Source: Isoetes taiwanensis (Eukaryota > Streptophyta > Lycopodiopsida > Isoetales > Isoetaceae). From it: a stretch of DNA of 64,000 nt. The notes beneath the pieces were generated by a model that was given only the letters and a program-made list of their open reading frames with translations, was not told where the DNA came from and ran no database searches. A program made the translations under genes and the position numbers. Each line of letters begins with the position of its first letter. Positions within the stretch are counted from its first letter, which is position 1. Positions 45,962-60,032 of this stretch are shown in pieces. The DNA is taken from assembly GCA_021234155.1 (NCBI GenBank), contig JAJEKV010000055.1, positions 2,537,090 to 2,601,089 on the forward strand. Reading direction: 5' to 3'.

Positions 45962-46870
45962 CAACAATTGTCTTATGTTTTTTGGACCATGGTTTTCTTT
46001 AAGGTTGTGATTGCCTTTACTGCATCTTATTTCAAATTCTCGTTGCAATTTTTGGATCTAGGTACTTGGTTGTATCGACTTGGTTGCGTTTAACATAGGG
46101 TTATAGGTTAGCATTCTTGGGTCAGTCAAGTTGATAGGATTCTCTAGTGTTTTGATTTTTCTACTCTAAGCTCCTTCTTTATGCTAGCTAGCTTCTTGGC
46201 CATAAGAGTTTTATTTCTAATTAATTTTTCGTTGTCATGAAATTTATTTTTTTGCAACTCTGTTTGCTGTGTTTTTCCCATGTGTTGCTTTGCCTTGCTA
46301 GGTTGTTGTAAGTTAGGTTTTGGCCCCTTTTTTCCCACATGTGCATCTCCCCTTATTTGCAAAGGCAGTTTGTTGGTTGATTAGGGATGTAAGGTTAGGT
46401 TTCCGTTTCAGTTCAACAATTGTCTTATGTTTTTTTGGACCCTGGTTTTCTTTAAGGTTGTAATTACCTTTACTGCATCTTATCTCAAATTCTCGTTGCA
46501 TTTTTTTTTATCTAGGTACTTGGTTGGATCGACTTGGTTGCATTTAGCATAGAGTTATAGGTTAGCGTTCTTGGATCAGCTAGGTGGATAGGGTTCTCTA
46601 GTGTTTTTGGTTTTGCTACTCTAGGCTCCTTCTTTAGGATAGCTAGCTTGTTGGCCGTAAGAGTTCCTTTATTTCTAATTTATTTTTCGTTGTCATTAAA
46701 TGCATTTTTTGCAACTCTGTTTGCTGTGTTTTCCCATGTTTGCATTGCTTTGGCTTGCTAGGTTGTTGTAAGTTAGGTTTTGGCCCCTTTCTTCCCACAT
46801 GTGCATATCCCCTTCTTTGCAAAGGCAGTTTGTTGGTTGATTAAGGATGTAAGGTTAAATTTTCGTTTCA
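45962..46870 (+). repeat. Tandem duplication inside the DIRS-like element (2 x ~452 bp)
   Basis: CAACAATTGTCTTATGTTTT begins both copies (45962 and 46414). The copies run through GGTACTTGGTTG, AGCTAGCTT-TTGGCC and AGTTTGTTGGTTGATTA with about 5-8% differences. It lies between the gag-like and RT regions. It is non-coding and enlarges that gap. Confidence 0.85.
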
Positions 46871-47339
46871 TTTTTTGGCAAAGTTTTTTGGGGTCATCTG
46901 GGTCAAGGACATATCTCTCTTGTATATCTCTCTATCTAGAGTATGGTGTCTCTGGGCTCTGGTTTTTCTTCGGTGTATTTATTGTCTTGTCGGCAAACGT
47001 ACTAATTTTAAGTTAATTGGACTTAGGCCTTCCCCTTCTTTCTTTTTTTCTGACTCACTTCTTTACATTTGTTGGTCATGGTCAAATTTGTCATGTTTTG
47101 TTGGACATTTCTCGTTACATCCTTCCCAATTGTGCATCTCCCCTTGTAGTTCAAGACACTGGTCGTTGTTTTAGGCAAAGCATTCTTCCCGTATTAGGTA
47201 CGTAGATATGGGCGTCCTAGAGGTGTTTTCAGAGTTCTTCCTTTTGGGGGTTTAGTTGATGTCTTGTTGTTCTTATATGTTTTGTTGCTATTTCAGATTG
47301 CACTCCGTTTTCCACTTGCATTCCTCATCTCGGCATTGA

Positions 47340-49249
47340 TCCCATCGTAGCGGACTCTATTGCATCATCTACCTGCGTCCTCAATCGACTCTTGTCCGCT
47401 TTGTCCTTTTGGCAGTCCTTCTGTTCCTCCCAGCAGGTGCTCAGCTGGATCCAGTTTGGTTATCGTTTGCTTTGGCTTACTCATTCCCCTGTCCAACCCT
47501 TTTTTGCAAAGAATCATTCGTCCTTGTTCACCCAACTTGATTTTGCTCGTTCTGCCATCTATGAACTCCTTCAACCGGTGCCGCCTCCCTTGTGCCTTCT
47601 TGTCCATTCTTTTGTTCCCCATTGGAGGTGGTTCCTAAAGGTCAAGGAAAGTGGCGTCTTATCTTAGATTTGTATGTCTTGAAATCTTTTTTATCTATAC
47701 GCCTTTTCGCTATGAATCATTAGACCTGCTCTCTCATCTTTGCAAACCTGCCGATTTCCTTTTTGCGATAGACTTGAAATCGAGTTATCATCATGTCTCC
47801 ATCTGGCCTCCTCACCGTTCTTTTCTTGGTTTTTCGCTGGACATTCAGTTTTTTGTCTTCAATGTTCTCTCCTTTTGGACTCGCCTCTGCTCCATTTGTG
47901 TTCACCAAACTCATTCGGCAATTGGTTCGCTGGTGGCGTGCTCAGGGTATCCGTTGCTCCCCATATATAATATCTTGTTTCTGTGTCAATCCTCGCTCGA
48001 GTCCCTTCAAGTCTAGATTATTTTTGACTTACAGCAAGCCGGTATTCTTCTCGCTTGGAAAAAGTGTCATTTTCACATTTCTCATCGCACTGTCTTCTTA
48101 GGTTTCATAGTTGATGCCCACGATGGTTTGTTCCGCATCTCAGCCTCTAAAAAGTCCCGCACTTTGTCTCTTTGTTCTGGCTTGCTTGCTTCTCCTATGG
48201 TCTCCGCTCGCTTGGTTGCTCGTTTCCTCGGTTTCATTCAGTCCTTGCGTCTAGTTTTCGGCCACCTTTGTGTTGTCTTAACATCAGGCCTTCGCTCTGA
48301 TCTCCACTGCTCTGAGCTTTGGGATACTCCTTTTTCGCTTTCCCCTCTGTCACGTCACGAACTGTGTCTTTGGCAGACTATTGTGTTCAGATTTGACCGT
48401 TGTCCTCTTTGGCCCCCTCTCCTCACAAAAGTCACCCTTGGGTTTGATGCTAGCAATGAGGGTTGGGCTGGTTGGTTGTCTTCCTGGTATGCCCGTTCTC
48501 TCCTTTCATGGCTTTTTTACTGCATTTGAGCATCTTCAATCCTCTATATGGCGTGAGTTGTTTGCCCTACTCCAATTGTTGCAGCATTTTGCTGGCCTTC
48601 TCTTCAACTCCATTGTGGTTGCTCGTGGCGATAATTAGAATGTCGCATTTTTGTTGCAAAAGGGTGGTTCCCCGTCTCCAGTTCTCCATTTGCTTTTAGT
48701 CGAGCTCTTCATCTTTTGCTATCACCTAGGATTTGACTCGAGCCATTGTGGATTCTCCGTTTGGACAATGAGTGGGCTGACTGTTTGTCAAAGATTTGTA
48801 AGTTCGATGAGTTCTCCCTTTCCTCTGAGGCTTTTAGCTTGATTGAGTCTCGATGGGGCCCTCACCATGTCGACCGCTTTGCTAGTCCGTCTAATGCTTT
48901 ACTTCCCGTGTTCAATCCCAAGGATGCTTACCCCTTTCGGATTTCCCCTGATGTTTTTTCCTACAATTGGCGTTTGTTCAACAATTTCTGCTTTCCTCCT
49001 GCCTCCTTGCTCCCTGCTGTCTTGCACCATGCTCGCCTATGCCATGCTCGCCTAACGTTGGTTGTCTTTTCATGGCCTTCTGCCTCTTGGTGGCCGTTGG
49101 TCGCTTTTGACACGAACTCCTGGCAGCCATTTATAGTAGATGCACTATTTTTTCATGAGTTTTCTCGTGCTTTGCTCCCGTTAGTCTCGCGTCTTGCGGG
49201 TGAAAAACGACATGTGGCTTTATTTGCTCTACGCTGTGTATTTGAATAA
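47340..49249 (+). pseudogene. DIRS-type reverse transcriptase and RNase H
   Basis: The blocks, in changing frames, are: LNRLLSALSFWQSFCSSQQV and FARSAIYELLQPVPPP (47.38-47.6 kb); PLEVVPKGQGKWRLILDLYV (about 47620-47680), the thumb-side VPK…KWRLILDLR motif of DIRS RTs; FLFAIDLKSSYHHVSI (47.76 kb) with the first catalytic Asp; FGLASAPFVFTKLIRQLVRW (47.87 kb); then CSPYI followed by loss of the Asp-Asp pair near 47965. RNase H: VTLGFDASNEGWAGWLSSW (48.43 kb) and SIWRELFALLQLLQHFAG. 48746-49249 gives the typical downstream segment WGPHHVDRFASPSNALLPVF and SYNWRLFNNFCFPPASLLPA. An intact enzyme would copy element RNA for circular-intermediate replication. At least four frame breaks are present. 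Confidence 0.85.
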
Positions 49250-49284
49250 GGTTGGTGATATGATCCAGTTCTGATTATGTTTAT

Positions 49285-50257
49285 GTGGTTGTGTGTTTCA
49301 GATGCCTTACCGCATTTTTCTGCAGTATCCCCTGTTTTTTAGGATGGGTCCTCACCTCCGTTCTTCAATCCCGTGCTGCTTCTACCCTTCTTGCTTATGC
49401 CTCTGTTTGGCGGCGGTTTCGGTCTTGGTGCTTGTCCCACGGTGTCCCTTTTCTTCCTGCTTCGTCATCCATGTCGCGGCCTTCTTCGCCTCTTCTGTAT
49501 CTTCTCGTCAGTGGCTCTCCTCGATGGGTGGTGCTTCTGCTGTCATCTCATTTTTTCACAATTTGATTAATGCCCCTTCTCCATGTTCAGGTCCGTTGCC
49601 TTCATTAGTCCGCCAGTCTGCCCCTCAGCTTTGGTCAACACCTTGACCGCGGTTGCCCCTCACTGCTGCTCACGTCTGTCTTGTTATGTTATCTTTTGCC
49701 CCGACCCATGCGGAGTGGCGGGACTTGATGAAAGCCTCTTTAGTCACCTTATGTTTTGCTGGTTTTCTTTGTATTTCTGAAGCCCTTCACTTAAATTGGC
49801 GAGACCTGACCTTTTTTCCGGATCATGTCCGCGTGGCAATCCGGAAGTCTAAATGTGACCAGATTGCGGCCGCCAGGAGGCCTTGATTGCACGTACTGGT
49901 TTAGTTTCTTGCCCTGTCCATCTCTTGCAACTCTTGTTTTTCGCTTGCTCGTTCCATGTCATTGATCCTCCTAAGGGTGGTCCCTTGTTTCGATCCTCTT
50001 TGTCCTCTTGTCGTGCTTTGTCTTATTCCACTGCGCGTGCTTGGTGGTTCGAGTGCTTGCGTCACATTGGTCTAGTTCCCCATCTTTTTGGTACTCATGT
50101 GGGGCATCGTGGGGAGGCCACGGCGGCCTCTGCGGCTGCAGTTTCTGCTGAGGTGGTGCGCTCTCATGGCCGTTGGCGTTCTGCTTCATCTCATGCTCGC
50201 TACATTTTACCCAGCGTTGAAGAGCGACTCACTATCTCTCGCAGTCTCGGCCTGTGA
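49285..50257 (+). pseudogene. Tyrosine recombinase (YR) of the DIRS-like element
   Basis: The core-binding region reads SRAASTLLAYASVWRRFRSW then CLSHGVPFLPASS (49285 frame). After frame changes, 49653-49886 holds HAEWRDLMKASLVTLCFAGF then LCISEALHLNWRDLTFFP; the family has Arg in the LRxSE position, here Cys (TGT at about 49770, one C-to-T change from CGT). 49883-50257 ends the domain: FGTHVGHRGEATAASAAAVS contains the second catalytic Arg, HGRW the His/Trp position, and SHARYILPS the Tyr nucleophile. This enzyme would integrate a circular DNA copy without target duplication. The Cys substitution and frameshifts make it inactive. The motif set distinguishes it from DDE integrases. Confidence 0.85.
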
Positions 50258-50283
50258 TAGTTGGAGGTAGGTTCCTCTTTGTG

Positions 50284-50322
50284 TCGATTATTGTTGTTTT
50301 GCAAAGGATCTTTCCCTAGAAT
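50284..50322 (+). repeat. DIRS-like element repeat B1
   Basis: TCGATTATTGTTGTTTTGCA then AAGGATCTTTCCCTAGAAT matches 58067-58105 at about 36 of 39 positions. It follows the recombinase stop by some 25 bases and precedes A2, as in split-direct-repeat elements. Confidence 0.7.
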
Positions 50323-50357
50323 GCTATGGTTCTCTTCTAAAGAGAACCATCATTCTG
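50318..50357. repeat. Palindrome at the B1/A2 junction
   Basis: AGAATGCTATGGTTCTCTT pairs with AAGAGAACCATCATTCT around a CTA loop. Its two halves are the end of B1 and the start of A2, so the abutting element ends are inverted copies of each other. This is the site where a tyrosine recombinase would be expected to act on a circular intermediate (inference). Confidence 0.7.
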
Positions 50358-50534
50358 GAGAAAGGGACGTCTGTTTTGGCGTCACGCTATTTTGGACGTA
50401 GGATCCATCTTTAGCCTGAGCTTTCTTTGGCACGTGATATCTATAGCTCTGTCTGCTATATATCCCTGTAGCTTCCAAGCAATTCTCATCGGCATTTCCT
50501 TTGAGCTGAATTCTCCTTATTCTAGTGTTTCCCT
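50342..50534 (+). repeat. DIRS-like element repeat A2
   Basis: Near-identical to A1 (42540-42749), including GGACGTCTGTTTTGGCGTCA and CTTCCAAGCAATTCTCATCG, but with GGAG in place of the GAAG expansion. Similarity ends at TTTCCCT. Confidence 0.85.
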
Positions 50535-54370
<3,836 letters not shown>

Positions 54371-54379
54371 TCTCTCTCT

Positions 54380-57300
54380 TGCACCTTGTGAAGTTGGTCA
54401 TAAAACGAGATACCAAGCAATTTATATGGGTGGAAATACCGGGAAAGGATGGCAGACGGGTCTTTATTGCAGGATGTTACTTTCCACCATTACAAAAGCA
54501 CACATACCAAAGATATGGATGAGATTTTGAGGATCCATTCCAGCAGCTGGAGCTAGACAGCTTAGAGCTAACGGAGTTAGGAGAGGTTGTTTTGATAGGA
54601 GATTTCAATGCGCGAACCGCGGGGAAACAAGCATCACTAGCAAGCAGCAGTGGGGATCCTATCTGGATGAATCAAATGGATGAAGGTGAGTTAGAACTGG
54701 CAGGGTGGAATCGCATTACATCAGATACAGATAAGTGGCCTACCGCAATGGGGAACCATTTATTGGGAATGTGCAGTGGTCTAAACCTTGTGATTTACAA
54801 TGGGGTTAAGCGTTTTGCAAGCACGGATAAGTGCACCTGTAAAGGAAAGAGTATTGTGGATTACTTTATCGCATCTGAGCTATTTGCGGAGCAAGTGACA
54901 TACTTGCATGTATCAGACATTAGGAAAGAATCGGATCATGTCCCAATGATAGTACACATTGCTGCAACGGGGGAAATTAAGCAAGAGAAGGAAACTAGCA
55001 AGGGAGGTATATGGGTGAATCAGAAAAAGGCAGAGCAATATATGACATATTGCGAGCAACGGGTGGGAGGCACAGCATGGCCCCAAGGTGCTGCAAAGAT
55101 AAGCGAGGTTTTGACCTCTTTGGTGCTAGAGGCAGCAAATACATGCTTTCGCTCAGGAAGGCGGGAAAAAGGTCTACCCTGCAATGGGTGGTTCAATGAA
55201 GAATGCAAACTTAAGAGGGAACAATATAAAGGCGCACAGAGGGGGTACAGAATGGAATTGATTAAAAGCTACAAAAGGCTGGTCAGATATAAGAAAAGAG
55301 CATTCCTGCGACTTAAGCAAGAGGAGCTGGTTGCTAGCTTGGTGATTGACCCTAACAAGTTTTGGAAAAAGATGAAAGAAAGGAGGCAGCATGCGCAGCA
55401 TTTGCAATTGGAGGATCTTGTGGCACAAGTCCAAAGTCTTTATCACATCAATGATATACCAGAAAACCAACAGAAAATCAGGACCCATTTCTCATTCACC
55501 ATCAATGATGTATGTGAAGGTTTGAACAAACTGGCTAATGGAAAAGCGGCAGATACATTGGGTTTAGTGGCCGAAATGCTCAAATGGGCAGGAGGGGGAG
55601 TAGCAAGCAAAATAACACAGATGTTCAATGATGCAACGCAAGAAGGTTTCCCCACAGAATGGCAAATCAACAGGGTTGTACCCATACATAAAGCTGGTAA
55701 TGAGCGTGACCCGAATAACTACCGCATGATTATGGTAAGCAATCTTTTTGCAAAGCTATTTGCCAAATATTATTGAAAGCAAGATTAGTGTTTGGGCAGA
55801 GATGCATAATGTCCGAGCTAAGGGACAAGCAGGCTTTAGGCCAAGAAAATGCACTACTGATCACTTAGTGACCTTCCGAGCTATGATAGACACAGTAAAA
55901 GGGACAAGAAAATCTATGTTTGCAGGATTTGTAGATTTCACTAAAGCGTTTGACATGGTTCATCGGGGGAATTTGTGGGAAAGCTTGGAACGAATTGCAG
56001 TGCCAGAACAACTAAGAAATGCAGTAAGGTTGATATATGAGAGGGTTATTGTAAAACTATCCTTCCCTTTTGATCATAATGATGTGCAAGTGGAGAGCAA
56101 TTCTGGTGTCAAACAAGGATGTCCTTTATCACCAACCTTGTTTGGAATTTTCATAGACGATTTAGAGAGGTGGATAACCATGCAGGGGGGAGATGGGGTA
56201 AGACTTGCAGGGCATGTCATTCTCTTGCTGCTCTACGCGGACGACATTGTATTGCTATCACGCAGTAAAGAGGGGATGCAGAAACACTTGGACACACTAT
56301 CGACATTTTGTGATGCAACAGGTATGAAAGTCAATTTGGGAAAGACCAAAATTGTGATATTCGGAACTAACCTGGATCAGAACTATACATTTTCGTATAA
56401 AGGGGAGTCAGTAGAGATTTCTAGCACCTACAAATATCTAGGGCTCATTGTAGACAAGCACTTTAGGTGGAATCAAACGGTGGAGCAGAGGGTTAATGGA
56501 GGGTTGAAAGCGTTCTTTGCTATGCAAAAGAAATGCTTAAAGGCAGATATCTGGAACTTTGAGCTAAAAAAGATGTTGTTCAAAACACTAGTACAGACAG
56601 TGGTGTTATATGGATGTGAAGTCTGGGGGCCCGGACTCTCACTTGAGCTATGGCAAAAAATAGAGCGAGTGCAGAAAACGTTTCTACACACTAAGCTTGG
56701 AGTTAAAATGCAGACCCCGTATGACATGATGCTGGTAGAATGCGATATGATGCAGCTGGAATGTGAAGCTTTATGTCGCTTCTTAACATATTTAAGCAGG
56801 ATGGGGGGGTTAGAGGAAGAAAGTTACCCGCGGCTAGCACTAAATGCGACAATGGATAAGGGATGGTATGCAGATGGTATGAACTGGCTACGAAAATGGG
56901 GTCTTCAGATTCAAGACTTGGCACGCAATAAGAACCGAATCCATGACTGGGTAAGAGACACCGTTCAGGCAAGAATCTGGCACACACCTGGTATCAAAAC
57001 GTTACAGTATAGGGAGAAGATGAATCCAACACTACAGGCAATGAGGTACTTGGGTGAGAACCTCTCCCTAGCAAAAGGCACGCTTATCCTCACGGATGAG
57101 GCTGAAAAGCGCACCACTTAAGTGTAGAGGTCGGCAGGTGGTATAACATTCAGAGGGAATACCGAACGTGCCAGGCATGTGGGTCAGATGAAATAGAGGA
57201 CGAGGAACATGCAATTTTACTCTGTCTAGCGTATCAAGCCCTGCGGGATAGGTTTGGTTTCAGTATACTTAATTTACAACAATTCTTCGACATGCCAGCT

Positions 57301-57523
57301 ACTATAGTAGGTAGTTTTTTAATTGATATGTTGGCCCTGAGGGAGGCAGCAATCAAGTAGAATCCAGCGGAGACGAGGAAGAAGAGAGCGATGGCGAGCA
57401 ACTCGATGAGTACTTGCCAGATGATATGATATTTGGTTTTGGATAAGTTTTATGGTTGTACTCTGTCTTATAGACCTGATGGTCTGACAAGACGAAATAA
57501 TACAAATCACTTCACTTCACTTC

Positions 57524-57530
<7 letters not shown>
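54380..57530 (+). mobile_element. LINE F: younger 5'-truncated LINE with (ACTTC)n tail
   Basis: The 5' end (GCACCTTGTGAAGTTGG) follows directly on LINE E's tail and lies inside the endonuclease domain. The 3' end has hairpin AGACC-TGAT-GGTCT (57472-57485) with outer stem GTCTT…AAGAC, then GAAATAATACAAATCACTTC repeats running into the TC tract at 57528. It is the best preserved LINE in the window, with only a few frame breaks. Its position between the tail of E and the TC tract shows it inserted at or after E's insertion, in the same microsatellite. Confidence 0.88.
54421..57355 (+). pseudogene. LINE F endonuclease-reverse transcriptase ORF, nearly intact
   Basis: Endonuclease: TKQFIWVEIPGKDGRRVFIA then GCYFPP, VVLIGDFNARTAGKQ (catalytic Asp/Asn), SIVDYFIAS and KESDHVPMIVH (catalytic His). 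RT: FNKLANGKAADTLG-like LNKLANGKAADTLGLVAEML, NNYRMIMVSNLFAKLFAKYY, a frame change at about 55772, KGQAGFRPRKCTTDHLVTFR, FVDFTKAFDMVHRGNLWESL, SNSGVKQGCPLSPTLFGIFI then DDLERW, LLLYADDIVLLSRSK (catalytic YADD) and the thumb GMKVNLGKTKIVIFG. The main frame stops at 57121; one base out of frame a C-terminal zinc-knuckle-like CQACGSDEIEDEEHAILLC follows, ending at 57360. Also one early stop near 54521. The endonuclease start is lost by 5' truncation. It would act by target-primed reverse transcription. The clade is not plant L1; I leave it open. Confidence 0.9.

Positions 57531-57596
<66 letters not shown>
57528..57596 (+). repeat. (TC)n microsatellite, right part
   Basis: A CT run joining LINE F's ACTTC tail to CGGGCGTAGCTATGGG. 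It is the right remnant of the microsatellite in the DIRS-like element. Proteins of alternating Ser-Leu or Arg-Glu read across it are artefacts. Confidence 0.9.
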
Positions 57597-57598
<2 letters not shown>

Positions 57599-58066
57599 GC
57601 GTAGCTATGGGCTTCCGAGTGAACCAATTTCTCTCGAATCCATTCATCTTTTCGTTCTTTTTTACATAAACGTTTGTTGATGCTTGGCCTGTCAGGCTTC
57701 TAACCCATTGTCTTGCTTTAACTTTCCATGAGGTCTGTTTGTGTGCATTGACCAGACGGCCCTCTTTCTTGACGGTTCCCAAGCAGTCTCTACATGTTTG
57801 GGGGTCGAGTTTGGGGGTCGAGTTTGGGGTTCTGGGCATTCGGTGAGGGCGGCGCGAGGAACGATGCTGGTCTGGTGGATTCATCAGGAGAATTTTGCAA
57901 TCATGTATGCTTTGAGATAAGGCAGTTGATGCTCAACTTGGGGTGTTTGGGCTACCTAGGATGATCTTATGATCTTCATATTGTTACTCACTCATTTGGG
58001 GTCATTTGTGAACTCCTATGGTTCATTATACTCATTTTCATTCAGCTCAATAGAACACCACTTCAC
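57597..58066 (+). other. Right-hand segment of the DIRS-like element before B2
   Basis: Non-coding. It includes a short direct repeat (TTTGGGGGTCGAG twice near 57800). By position it is the continuation of the element's 3' region interrupted by the LINEs, but nothing in A1 or B1 matches it, so its assignment rests only on B2 lying beyond it. Confidence 0.4.
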
Positions 58067-58105
58067 TCGGTTGTTGTTGTTTTGCAAAGGATCTTTCTTT
58101 AGAAT
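58067..58105 (+). repeat. DIRS-like element repeat B2 (right end)
   Basis: TCGGTTGTTGTTGTTTTGCA then AAGGATCTTTCTTTAGAAT copies B1. Sequence after AGAAT (ATAGGAAACTTCC) only loosely resembles that after B1. It probably marks the right terminus. Confidence 0.6.
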
Positions 58106-59162
58106 ATAGGAAACTTCCTTCTCAAAGGTAAATAGTTTACCTATGATGCACTTCTCTTTCAATTAAAGCCTTTTGAATGTTATCCTCATAGATCTCGAGA
58201 TGTATCGCTTTCGTTGCCATATTTCAACAAAGCTTTGATTGAGATATAACATGTACATAACACAGCAGAAAAACAAAATTATGCGCAGATCTGTAATGCA
58301 AATAATTTATACAAAGCTGCAAAGAACTCACAACATTGCCCAATCATGAAACACTCTAGCTTTGCATGGCTAGAAACACTGAAAGCCCAAGAACTGATGA
58401 AAGAAGGAAATGATGTAATACTTACTAATGTTCCTTTGAGCTGCCTGCTCCACTTTGTATAGAGCAACTGAGCATAATCAAAGAAAGAATAGAAAGTGAG
58501 AGAAAAGATAGGCATGCCAAATCGTTCTTGCTCTTGGTGCTTGAGCTCTCAGCGCTTAGCTTTTTGCAAATGAAGAGGGCAGGGTGAAGATTTAATAACA
58601 CATGAAAGACTTAATAATACATTAAAGAAGATCATTAACACCACAACAAATATTAACCACTATGAGATGATGTTTCTTCTTGGTGCCCAAACCTATGTAA
58701 TTTGCATGGTCTTCAGATGCCTTGTGTTGAGCTAGCAAAATTGAGAAATAAAAAGAACTTAGACAAATGTAAAGATCAAACGCAAAGAATCACTGAATTA
58801 TATACTTGAAATTGAAGTAGATGCAAAATATTTACTAAATTATAGTCCTGAACTTGAATTAGCTACATAATATTGTTAAAACAACTACACAGGTGTCTCA
58901 ATATATTTCTATTGGCAGTTGACATAGGACGTCCTGCTGAAAGAAAGGAAGAAAATGTTTGAGATTGCATACCTTCACTTGCATTCTGGCCATTCTGGCA
59001 TTTGATTCTACCAAAACTACTTCCAAAAATTGGCTCCAAAGAGGGACCAAATTAGCCAAAGAAACCACCCAGCTAACTATCCCCTTGTGCAAGAAAAGGT
59101 GTTGTTGCCCACCAAGGAAATAGAGCTCTTTGTCTAGAAATAATAAAATTGTGCTTTCCTCA
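58106..59162. other. AT-rich spacer between the DIRS-like and CACTA elements
   Basis: No gene, repeat or fold-back structure was recognised. Minus-strand frames at 58279-58515 and 58898-59092 are short and motif-free. Confidence 0.4.
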
Positions 59163-59189
59163 CACTACAAGAGGAGGGTAGTATTATTG

Positions 59190-59760
59190 TCTAATATAGC
59201 GTCGAAAAACGTGACACAAAAGGAACTTCCAATACTCCTATAGCTGTGATAAACTTGACACTATACTTGTCGTCATCATTTGTCACTTGGGTGACAAGCA
59301 TTGCATCAAGATTTTGACATAGAATGTAGTCATAAATGTTGACACAAATAGAGTTTTCAACAAGTTTACAACACTGAGATTAACAACGCAGTATCACCTA
59401 TTATAGCAATTTAGTGTTGTTATAGTGTCACCAATATTGTTGATATTTTTATGGCCTTTGTGTCAATTTTGTATTGTACTTTGTGTCAGGAACTATGGCA
59501 AGATTATAGCAAAGCCCTCCTACACTTTTAGTCAACATTATATCAATGAGGAAGTGACCTTTGTATCACAACAAATGTCAACGTTATGACAAGATAGTAA
59601 TAAATATAATGCACCCATTTTGTCAATTTAAAAACCAAGGGGACTAATTTATGTGTACAAAACAATATGGAATTTTGTGTCATAAAGGTGGCAGGAACAG
59701 TACCAAAGTATCTTCGTCAAATTAAAGGCTCTATTTGCAAAATTCTATAATACTTGCAAC
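59190..59760. repeat. Subterminal TGACAC/TGTGTCA repeats of the CACTA element
   Basis: The hexamer GTGTCA or its complement TGACAC (with near variants such as GTATCA and TGTCAC) occurs about ten times in both orientations, for example ACGTGACACAAAAG, AACTTGACACTA, ATAGTGTCACC, TTTGTGTCAATT and TTTTGTGTCATAA. Such clusters are the binding sites for the TNPA-like protein in En/Spm. By analogy the minus-strand gene next door may encode the binder. Confidence 0.7.
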
Positions 59761-60032
59761 ACTTTGTATTCACTTTTTCTAACTAGTTTATGTGCATTTC
59801 GTCTTCCAACTAAGATATCAAAGCAACTTTCTCATTTGCTGCAGAATGAAAGTGAGATAACTTGACGTGAACATAAGCAATTTTTCTCATTAAATATGGA
59901 GTTCATACATGAAGGAGGTACTAGTCATATGCAATGACAAGTTTCATTGCCTCCTTTCTCAAAAGTCAATAAAGAACTTTAAATTTCATAAACAAAGAAC
60001 TTAAAATTTCAAATTAATACAAAAAACAAACT

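Noticed and set aside
48660-49250. Dam-type methyltransferase domain expected in DIRS/PAT elements
   Set aside because: The segment matches the RNase H-downstream region (WGPHHVDRFAS…) common to DIRS-order elements; no methyltransferase motif such as DPPY was seen.
57522-57884. Minus-strand 120-codon frame ending in Arg-Glu repeats
   Set aside because: It runs into the TC microsatellite and has no recognisable domain; it lies antisense to DIRS-like element sequence.
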